Below, one piece after another: positions 55,561 through 64,000 of a stretch of 64,000 nt of DNA. The position numbers were made by a program, and so were the translations under genes. Every line of letters starts with the position of its first letter. The first letter of the stretch is position 1. The notes under the pieces are model-generated. The model did no database searches. It had not been told where the DNA came from and was given only the letters and a program-made list of their open reading frames with translations. Origin of the DNA: Siphonodentalium dalli (taxonomy: Eukaryota; Mollusca; Scaphopoda; Gadilida; Siphonodentaliidae); the NCBI GenBank assembly GCA_032622095.1, contig CP136067.1, positions 95,160,707-95,224,706 of the forward strand. The letters are read 5' to 3'.

Positions 55561-56690
55561 CAATTTGGTTAATCTTAAAATATTCTGCGGTGTGGACAGC
55601 AGTTGGAGTTCTGAAACCATCGTAGATAACTAGTAGTATTAATCGACTACACAAGCCAATGTAATTGCATAATAGTTTAGGCAATCTAATTTCCGATGTT
55701 TGATGTCATTGAATTGAGCAGGAATGATTTTCTCCGTGCGATGGGTTAATGCATTCGCACAATAAGGATAGTATAACTCTGAAGGTTTGGAGATCAAGTA
55801 ATGCATTCACTAAAATAGCGAAGAACAAGGGAGATAACCTAATGTGGTGTATATATACATGTAAGTGATGAAATGACATGGAACTTCCTGTTTGGGTCAG
55901 ACCACGGTCGCGGGTGGCAGTCATTTCCAAGCGTGAACAGACTGAAGACAAAAAAGGCTGCTACATCTATGTGTTTTTTTCTTCAAATGGGCAACAAGCA
56001 TGCATGACCCATTGCCAAGGCAGACTCGCATATACATTCATAAGAGAATGCTCTGACACAGGATATTTAATGACTCCAGACTGGGCTGCACGGTAATGAA
56101 AAAAACATATCGAATAACTAATATTTTAACTAACCGCGGTATGACTAAATACCGAATAAGTAATCCAAGTCAGAATATCCTAGCATTTTCTCAACGTAGA
56201 GTTATCCTTCGTAGCTTCGTCGGGACATAGTTTCGTATTTTGAAAGAATCAACAAGCATATTAATATGTACTCTGTACTTGTATTTACTTAATATGGACA
56301 TCAACTTCATAATTATATAACTCTCCTCGTCACGTCTCCAGTCACGAAATGGTTAAAAATTCCAACTGCAACCACACCCCATGAACCAGATCCACACGAA
56401 GTCCGCGAAATTACATTATATAATTAAGTCATATCAGGAAAAATACTATAGATAACTTTGGTTAGTTAGCGACGCTTTTCTTGATCAATTGTGTCCCTTA
56501 TATTAGCAGTCTCAATTCATATACTTGAGCGGCATCATTTTGAGAAATTATCGATTATAAGATTTCTTTATCGATTTTGGTGACCCTCCAACTCCCATTC
56601 ATGGAACCGACAGTGCAACTTTGGCACATTTGAACCACACACATGGGAGCAAACTTAACATAATACCTTGGTTGTGTTGTTTAATTCCCT
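55561..56690. other. No gene recognised; one diverged MITE-B hairpin
   Basis: A hairpin-like remnant (CAGACTCGCATATACATTCA-TAAGAGAATGCTCTG) lies near 56,018-56,055. The rest has chance frames only. Confidence 0.45.
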
Positions 56691-56699
56691 TTCTAAACA

Positions 56700-56890
56700 T
56701 TTCATTTATATGTATGTTAAATTAAGATTGGAAATAGATATGTTTACAACAAACACATAGAAATTCTCATCTAACGGAGATCCCAATATATATGTTTATG
56801 AAATGTTTTGTCAGCAATTGTGGCAACGCGACCCATCCCTGACATGGTCAGTGCGTTTGTGCTATTCGGACAACTCCATTTTGTCATCTC
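56700..56890 (+). repeat. Exon-like duplicated segment, copy 1
   Basis: GATTGGAAATAGATATGTTT, CTAACGGAGATCCCAATATA and TTTTGTCAGCAATTGTGGCA recur at 57,987-58,163. In one plus-strand frame both copies read YEMFCQQLWQRDPSLTWSxR. In copy 2 the frame extends upstream through FSSNGDPNRYV, weakly like the FxxNGDxxGRYxI segment of class C receptor ligand domains. A frame of 85 codons follows copy 1 but shows no motif. Confidence 0.5.
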
Positions 56891-57975
56891 TAAACCACAC
56901 CAGTCAATGTAAGCTGTTTCGTGGAAATGATGATGGAAATCAGCGACACGACATGACTCTGGCGGCCCTCTTCTTTCCGTCCTTGATAGTGTCACTTTCT
57001 GAACGTTTAAACAGAACCATTACCTTCCTCGTAAAGTTACCACAGTTAGGAGCTACCTAAATATACCCAGGTACATTGCTATAACTAAGAAGCAGACACA
57101 CATTCTCAGATATACACCACTCAGAACGGATGGAAACATTGGCTCATAGTGTGTTAATTAATTGTATCATATGTGTAAGAACAAATGATCATTATTGATT
57201 ATTGTTAGTTTGAAGTCAAGCGACAACCTTTTAGAGACTTCTAACGGTCAATATGAAAAATAACGCATGGTTAATTCGCAAACTTTCGCAATACACCTCA
57301 GCGACTGGAGCAGAATAATAAAAGCGTTTTGATCGCTGTTGTGTAATTGTGTCTATTATATATCGCTGCCATAATCATTTACAGTACTGTAGGGATTCTA
57401 TCTTAATATACTTTTATTGCCGGGAACCATTTGTTTCCTCTTTGTTGTGCATGTTAACAAAAATACAGGTTATTGATCGGACTCAATCCTGGACAAGGAT
57501 GTTACATGTTAGGTATATGAACTACGTCACAATGGTATAAATTAAATTGTTTATGAATATTCTAAATCAATGTTTTAGTTTTTATCAGCCTTTTATGAGC
57601 CTTTCTTTAGTTCCACAGATGACCATGTATAATACATCTCTAGGCTCCCGATGCAACCATCACTGCATCCCTCAAACTGCCAAGGAGCATCGGGGTACCG
57701 TGAGCCCCACCACTATGGACATCCGCGACCCCCAGCTCGAGAGTAATAAATTACACTGTATCACAGTGAGCACGGCCTGCCCTTTTAAGAAGTGTCAATT
57801 TAACCCAAATATCCAGACGATAAAGCGACACTGATAGCTCTTTTTTTTCCTGGTGGCTAATTGCGATTTTTTCTATATTAGCTAAATTTCCCAGCTAAAT
57901 GTCAGATTATATACTTGCGTGTAACTTGTGTATGGTAGTGACATAGCCATTGGTTATGATATGGCGGGATTTCAG
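56891..57975. other. No gene recognised
   Basis: The segment between the two exon-like copies. A 95-codon frame (57,547-57,834) has several cysteines but no motif that I recognise. Confidence 0.4.
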
Positions 57976-58166
57976 TTACATTTATGTTGATTTAGGATTG
58001 GAAATAGATATGTTTACAACAAACACACACTTTAAATTCTCTTCTAACGGAGATCCCAATAGATATGTTTATGAAATGTTTTGTCAGCAATTGTGGCAAC
58101 GCGACCCATCCCTGACATGGTCAATGCGTTGGTGCTATACGGACAACTGCATTTTGTCATTCATGT
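57976..58166 (+). repeat. Exon-like duplicated segment, copy 2
   Basis: The frame GLEIDMFTTNTHFKFSSNGD continues into YVYEMFCQQLWQRDPSLTW and stops at 58,171. A possible splice acceptor (TGTTGATTTAG) directly precedes the shared part. Copy 1 is some 1.27 kb upstream in the same direction, so this is a tandem duplication, perhaps of one exon. Confidence 0.5.
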
Positions 58167-58800
58167 TTTAATATATCAGAATTCGGCGAAAATATGTACA
58201 CCACTCACGGTGATAGGTGCTATTTCGAATAGACTAAACAGTTAAACTACACCATTAGACTCATTATATCACGACTGACTCGGACTGCGCCACTTCAGAC
58301 TACATACCTGTAATTAAACTTATGTCAGAGATACCTATGTATATATTTGGTGACAAAGGTAAAAAAAAACCCATTAATTTTGGCACCCCTTCCCAACCCT
58401 AGCCTTGACTCTTGTATATTTTAACCACACAGTTAGTGTCCATGTGTCATGAAGATTGCTATATATACTGTGCTTCCACTCGAAGTAGGAATATTTACCG
58501 ACGCGATTTCAGTCGGTTCTCCCAGATCAAACCATTTACCAATGTTTAGCTAATTATTTCAATAGAGTTTTTGTTTTTGCTCTCTCAAATTTTCGATAAC
58601 ACCTATTCGCTAGTATAACCCCTGGCCTTCTACGCGCGACATAGTGGGAACACTGTCGGCTCAGCAGATATATGCCAGTAACGTCGGATCTTCTGTGCAC
58701 TAAATATGCGTAGCTCTGGTTCTGGTGAGTGTTCGCGTGTTTTCGTGAGTACCTGCGACTGATCTGTTGGACTACGAATCTAATCTGATGAGCCGTTCAG
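58167..58800. other. No gene recognised
   Basis: AT-rich spacer leading to a TTAA-bounded element. Confidence 0.45.
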
Positions 58801-59615
58801 TTAACTGATTGAACGCCGGCGACGAGATATCTCGTCGCCCGACGTCATGGCGTTGCACGCCGGCGACGAGATATCTCGTCGCCCATATTTACGTTCCGTC
58901 CTTTCGGTTTTCGGAATGCTCGGTTTATGTTCCCTGTACCAATATATATCGTCTGCTAATTGAAAATTACTATACAAACGTTCTTACGATATTATCTATT
59001 TCTTATATATTAACCATTCTGATAGTTTTATCATATAATTCACGGTAAGAGGCATGCTGAACGCCGCGTCAGCAACCCAGCCCATGCGTGAAGTGAGAAG
59101 ACCGCGCCGATTTACGGATCATTATGAAATGTTTCATGGTTTTGTCAGGGTTTGTCAAGTGACCGAAATGAGATCGTATAAATACGTTGGTTATATAATT
59201 GTATTGCTCCAAATCATGATATGTGAATTTTAATCATTGCTATTAACGATTCAAATAACAACCTGAACATTGTAAATCATAAAATGAATAAATAATATTC
59301 AAATAATTCAAATTCAATTCCCATTTATAGGGCTACGTGGTTTTGATGTCATAATCTCGGATGTGAAATCACTGGCAAGTCAACTGATCATCCATGCGTA
59401 TCGCTTGTTTTGGGTACTTGTTGTAGTGAAGACGGTCCAATTGTTTTATATGCACGCAGATAAGAAATTATTGGTGTTAAATATTACATACAATGTGTTA
59501 GCAATAATGGAGCAACGAACATCAAAGTTTGATGTCACATGCGTCATGACGTCGCTACAGGGGGCTGGCCGCCGGGCGACGTAATCCACCGGGAGGCTGG
59601 CGTTCAATCAGTTAA
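58801..59615. mobile_element. MITE family G, TTAA-bounded element with GC-rich ends
   Basis: The perfect 17-bp TIR TTAACTGATTGAACGCC / GGCGTTCAATCAGTTAA encloses 815 bp. Just inside the left end are two copies of the palindrome GGCGACGAGATATCTCGTCG (58,818 and 58,862). The right end has GGCCGCCGGGCGACG. TTAA at both ends fits piggyBac-type insertion. No transposase. Confidence 0.82.
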
Positions 59616-61825
59616 GAAAAGTTCAGATATACATATGTATATAATTAGTTCAACAAACGGCCGTTTGCCGGACTTAATATCTTAACATTTCACACTAAAG
59701 AGCAGGCTCTATCCACGAACATACCGGGTTACACCCGAAGCTCATTTGTTATGTTATCTTAGTCACTTACAGGGATGGGACATTGTTGTGACATGCCCCC
59801 GTACGTTGCCCAACACAACATCAGTTGGAATTTTAAGACTAAAATTGGTTCATATTGTTTAGTATATTTAGTGTAAAAATGTTTGCTTTCAGACAAAAAG
59901 CCGCGTATTTATACAATTTAAATAATTTCCATCGAATATGTGAACTGCAATGACCACCAGTTATAACTAACCCAACCTTACATGCCACTGTACTTTTTTG
60001 ACCAATTCAAATATCAACAGTAGAAGTTGCGTTTGTACGATGCCTTTCTAGGATTTGATAGGTATTATACGTCACGAAATGTGTGACAAGAGCACACATG
60101 AGTGCCTATAGTTGTCGTGTTTTCCAGCTTGGGTCCACACATGTGCCACCACCACCACAACTTGTTTGGCCGTAGTATAGAGGACAAGAAAAACTCATCG
60201 CCATCATCAGTCTGGGTGAACGTCGACTCTATATTTGAAATATAGAGTCTGGAGCTTATGTCGCCAATACCATTTCTATTCAGCGAAGAGCTTTCCCAAA
60301 ATGACGTCACGGATTTTAAAAAATACATCGATGATTGACAGGTGTCCCCACGTGTTATTTGTTGTGCTTCGCAATAGCAATGGCCTGTGTCGCGACATAA
60401 ACTTACAGCAGATAATATTTGTCGTGTGTGCGACTATTCTTTTTCGGGAGATGAACTCGCTGCATCAACCGGAAAGCTGCATCCGAGAGCAAAAAATAGG
60501 GTCGTAATCAAAAATGATGCTTTAGAACTATTTAAAAGCATAAAATTAAGTCATTTCCTCGGTGTTAAATTTCAGATGACTTTTTTACGACAAATAATTT
60601 GATTTGCAAACCATGGTACAATAAAGTATATCAAATACACGGACATGAGTGAGTTCTATTTATATTTATGGGAGGCCAAGTTGGTACCATGCGCAGGCCT
60701 ATCTATCAGGTCCAGCACATCCTTCAAATTAATCCGAATCGTACCGAATATATAATTTCGAAGCCATTGTTTCTGTCTGTTGTATTTGCAAGCATCGCTT
60801 TCGATCGGAGAAATTCCGCTCTGTTACTATATTTAGAGGTGACATTATGCATGGGAGTCTCCGCCCATTAACACTTGTTTATTAACCCATACGGTTTCAT
60901 TGGACGGAAAATAATTTACGCAATCAATCAGATTACGGAATCCCGAGGACTTGGAAATGAGATAGCGATGTTATCCGTCAGACCTTATATTCAATGTTGT
61001 AATGAATATTTAGGTATGAGTTTACTCAGACTGCGCCATCATGTGATAAATGCATTTTCAATAGTTGTATTGCCTTCGTCAAGAAAATGTATGACATACA
61101 AGACAAAATACAAAATACAAAATCAAAATATAATATACATCACGCACTCGCCACCATAACGATCACACCACGCATCCTGACTTTCCAAAAATGATCTGGG
61201 CCCCCACTGACTATCCCTTCCAGTGTCGTTTTGCGACACATGGCAGCTGATAATCAGGTAGGGCCCAGTGCCATCACATGCGTACTTAAAACCACCCACC
61301 ACCACTAGCAATTCATTTTTAAATACAGTAATTGAATACGGATTACAATTATTGCTCTATATATATATAGATACATATTATCATATTTTGAATTTGTACG
61401 GATTATCTTAGCTAATTAAGCCTATCATTGAAAGGGTGTATTCGTACATGTATCTGTAATAGGGTGGTGTGTGGTGTTACTCACTGTCTTACTCGCCTTA
61501 CACCTCTCATTCATAGGAGAACATATTACATTAAGCTTAAATTTTACGTGTTTTATAGGTTTCAACTAACTTTTAGAAGCAATCATTTCATATAATGTAA
61601 TGATCCATATACAGCATATAGGTCATATAATACATAGGGCATGCAATAATATTTTTGGTCAGCAATATATCTGTGATAATTACGATTTGGCATGGTATAT
61701 TTTAAATTATATTAATATATTCGGGTCATCGGACCACCAGATCAATGGCAATTTAACTAATGTCCCTCTTTATTGGTCTTTGTGCATACCAGGTAGTTAG
61801 CCTCACTTGTGTCAAGGTCGTGTAA
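59616..61825. other. No gene recognised over about 2.2 kb
   Basis: A small perfect hairpin (GACTCTATATTTGAAATATAGAGTC) lies near 60,222-60,248. Frames up to 94 codons have no motif. Confidence 0.4.
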
Positions 61826-61827
61826 TT

Positions 61828-61860
61828 AGGTCAGCACGTGCTGACCTGCTTATAAATGGA
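61828..61860 (+). promoter_or_regulatory. E-box palindrome followed by a TATA box
   Basis: The palindrome GGTCAGCACGTGCTGACC is centred on CACGTG (a bHLH-ZIP site) and is followed within a few bases by CTTATAAATGG. This is the order of a compact promoter reading rightward. Downstream, an ATG (about 62,089) leads to CTCAAAGGGTGAGTATAG, a near-consensus 5' splice site at about 62,138. It may be the start of a host gene whose other exons lie outside the window, but this is only motif evidence. Confidence 0.35.
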
Positions 61861-62144
61861 ATGCGGTGTCTGGGCGAGTCGCTTAGTGACCTAGTGATTA
61901 TCTTTACCAGTGCGACAAAAGTGGTCGGAATATGTTGTTTTTCATCAGGATTTTATTTCCGGTATTAAATTCAATATGTTCGCACATTCGGATATATATT
62001 GAAACATGGTAGTATTGATACATTGTGTCAGATTCAGCTCAGTTCACACAGCAGTGCTTTTTAATGGCAATTAGTCACAAGGGAATTCATGGTGTTCATG
62101 ACAGATGGAAGGACTAATATCTCTGCTGCTCAAAGGGTGAGTAT

Positions 62145-62930
62145 AGTCCACTTGATACTAGTGGTACGGTTTACAAGTATGCTCTACAGTTTCCAGACAC
62201 TTGTTAATGATTTATTCACAATTGTATATGCAGATTCCTTAATCTAAAATAATAAATTATATTATAGATTACACTGGAATATACTTAACTCATCCACAAA
62301 TCGGCCAGTAAATATAATTTCAGCCCAAGTGTCAAGGAACTTCGTTTAACACCTCTCACTCTGTTCCACCATTCTCAGCAACTAATTAATGGTTCACATT
62401 TTATCCACTAATATATAGTTACATGGTTAGCCTTTTGCTACTTAGGAGCTGCTGACAGCAGCTGCTGTCCATCTGAATTTATGATATTTATGATGTTTAA
62501 TAAATTGTAACATCTTAAGTTAAAGTCATATGTAGGTTTTAACATTTATAGTCTTGAGAGAAAGCAGCAATTTATTTGTACAAGTGCTTACCCATTACTA
62601 TTAGTATTACGAATGTAGTTGAGCCAGAGTGAGAGGTTTTATGTTCAAACATGATGATTATTATTTATCAAATTTATGATTAAACATCATATACATTTTT
62701 ATACAAATCAAATAATAATTATTTTGGACTTGATTTGTAATTTATAATGAAAATATATACACAATTTATACAATTAAGTATACTCTCCATATGAGAGGTC
62801 AACTCAGTCTGGTGCTAGTCTTACATGGCCGCCATGCCATCACGGTCAGTTATAATTCCATCAAAGTCGATGGTGTTGCCATGTGCAGCAACATGTATGG
62901 TCGGGTTTGTAATGTTTAGTGCCTGAAGCA
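62145..62930. other. 3' flank of the LINE; no gene recognised
   Basis: AT-rich. The right part (about 62,760-62,930) would be the 3' untranslated region of the LINE on the minus strand. A CAGCAGCTGCTG-type palindrome lies near 62,456. Confidence 0.5.
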
Positions 62931-63998
62931 CTAGTACATATAGTGGGCCTTAATTCCCGGGTACTTATCCATACATTTCATTCGGAGTGTTTTGAGTTTT
63001 TTGCACACTAAAATAGCATGATATTCATCACCTATACCTTCATTACAGGCTTTACAAATTCTCTTTGAGATATCCAATTCCTCCCAATCACCAGTTTCTA
63101 TAGGGAGTCTATGGTTTCTGGTTCTAAATCTTGCTATGACCTTTGCATCTGATTGGTTGAAGTATTTGAGATATGGTTCCATTGCATAATTGTGTTTAAC
63201 TGCTCTATAAAATATGTATTTATTAGAAGTATCAAGTTTACCCCTCCATTCTTGCATGTGCATATCTCTTAGTCTATCCCTTGTTGCATTTTTGAACCAT
63301 TTACTTCTACATAAATTTTGGTCACTCCAAATAAATGACATTCCAGTTTCATTTAATATATTTCTGATGCCATTCACCCATTTAAAGGCACGCTTAGTTT
63401 TTTTACTACAAATCATTGAATCATATAGTATTTTTATCAATTTCCAGCCTTCGCCTTCAATTATTCTGGTCCAGTAACATAACATTTTGTGTTTAATTAT
63501 AGTTGAAACTGGGATTATGCTCAGTTCACCATATACCATAGCAGTCGGTGTTGTAGTTTTTAAGCCCAAGATGAATTTAAAAAACCATAACTCTGTTGTC
63601 TCAATCATAGCATTAGAACCATATCCCCATACTTCACATCCATACGTGAGGGTTGGTAAGATTGCTTTATTATATATATCAATTATAACATCAGAGGTTA
63701 GATGTGATTTTCTCATTTTGTGAATGAGTGAGAACATAGCCTTTTTGGCCGCAGCACACCTTTTTTTCTTTTCATCAATAAATAATTGGTTCTCATTGCT
63801 AAATGTCACCCCAAGATACTTATAACTTTTGGATAATTCTATAGGCTCATTTCCAATATAGAAGATCTCATCTTCATATTTCCCTTGGCCAAATACAACA
63901 ATTTTTGTTTTAGAGCAGTTAATGCTGAGTTTCCAGTCTAGACAGTATTGATGATAAGAATCTAGGATTTCTTCTAATCCCTCAGCTGTGTCAGCCAC
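62931..63998 (-). CDS. Non-LTR retrotransposon (LINE) polyprotein, C-terminal part, running off the right edge
   Basis: A 355-codon open frame that continues beyond the window. It starts just after the catalytic part of the reverse transcriptase. It has LDSYHQYCLDWKLSINCSKT and KIVVFGQGK, then SKSYKYLGVTFSNENQ and YNKAILPTLTYGCEVWGYGS (the RT thumb). A long C-terminal region follows with RFRTRNHRLPIETGDW and a zinc-knuckle-like end (CKACNEGIGDEYHAILVCKK). This layout is typical of a large clade of Jockey/I-group LINEs in marine animals. The frame has no stop over more than 1 kb, so the copy could be young. RT catalytic motifs and the endonuclease should lie to the right. The family name is not certain. 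Confidence 0.88.
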   Translation of the reverse strand: MADTAEGLEEILDSYHQYCLDWKLSINCSKTKIVVFGQGKYEDEIFYIGNEPIELSKSYKYLGVTFSNENQLFIDEKKKRCAAAKKAMFSLIHKMRKSHLTSDVIIDIYNKAILPTLTYGCEVWGYGSNAMIETTELWFFKFILGLKTTTPTAMVYGELSIIPVSTIIKHKMLCYWTRIIEGEGWKLIKILYDSMICSKKTKRAFKWVNGIRNILNETGMSFIWSDQNLCRSKWFKNATRDRLRDMHMQEWRGKLDTSNKYIFYRAVKHNYAMEPYLKYFNQSDAKVIARFRTRNHRLPIETGDWEELDISKRICKACNEGIGDEYHAILVCKKLKTLRMKCMDKYPGIKAHYMY

Positions 63999-64000
63999 GA

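Noticed and set aside
1-64000. CRISPR arrays, rRNA and tRNA genes
   Set aside because: The periodic arrays have unit and spacer structures of minisatellites. No tRNA-like B box in a cloverleaf context and no rRNA sequence was noticed. A tRNAscan/cmscan run would settle this.

Overview
This is nuclear DNA of an animal, most likely a marine invertebrate. The lophotrochozoan side (mollusc-like) is my best guess, from the very frequent ACATGTA words, the mix of Polinton, Helitron, LINE and foldback elements, and a P2X7-type cytosolic domain exon. No rRNA, tRNA, CRISPR or bacterial-style operon was seen. Almost everything recognisable is mobile or repetitive, and no complete host gene is visible. 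The species cannot be fixed from the window.

Region 1-7,520 is a degraded Polinton/Maverick (adintovirus-like) element, all on the minus strand and running off the left edge. In its own 5'-to-3' order it holds: a small coiled-coil-like gene behind a CRE/TATA-like promoter; a 5'-truncated protein-primed DNA polymerase B; an unrecognised gene; the packaging ATPase; two pX-like basic/hydrophobic proteins and an unknown gene with a 13-residue repeat; a second unknown gene fused by deletion to the 3' half of the integrase with its chromodomain; a small membrane protein; the minor (penton) capsid protein; a pY-like protein; and the major capsid protein. Only the membrane protein, penton and pY genes are uninterrupted. 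Two histone-type 3' stem-loops (6,688 and 6,928) face each other in a piece of unexplained DNA between the small gene and the polymerase.

Region 7.5-36.9 kb is intergenic or intronic DNA filled with small foldback and TIR elements, each present in several copies here. It also has a cluster of GC-rich CCATGG-centred palindromes (7.9-8.2 kb), a P2X7-like domain pseudo-exon (14.87-15.3 kb) bracketed by inverted tandem arrays, a 2.2-kb foldback (20.1-22.35 kb), a dead LINE reverse transcriptase (22.6-23.4 kb), a non-autonomous Helitron (31.3-32.7 kb), and nested TIR elements (34.3-35.1 kb) followed by a CCCAGGTGTA minisatellite.

Region 36.9-43.0 kb is one 6.1-kb foldback element. It has about 1.9-kb arms, the arm ends are built of diverged 140-180-bp repeats, and the loop is a 42-bp minisatellite that reverses strand at a 16-bp inverted core.

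Region 43-64 kb continues with MITEs, a double-TIR element with very strong hairpins (48.7-50.35 kb), a 45-bp minisatellite with a 767-bp higher-order repeat (51.2-53.0 kb), a TTAA-bounded element (58.8-59.6 kb), a promoter-like site (61.83 kb), and the C-terminal part of a LINE ORF that runs off the right edge.

Coordinates of repeats were read by eye and may be off by a few bases. All family assignments come from recognised motifs and not from database searches.
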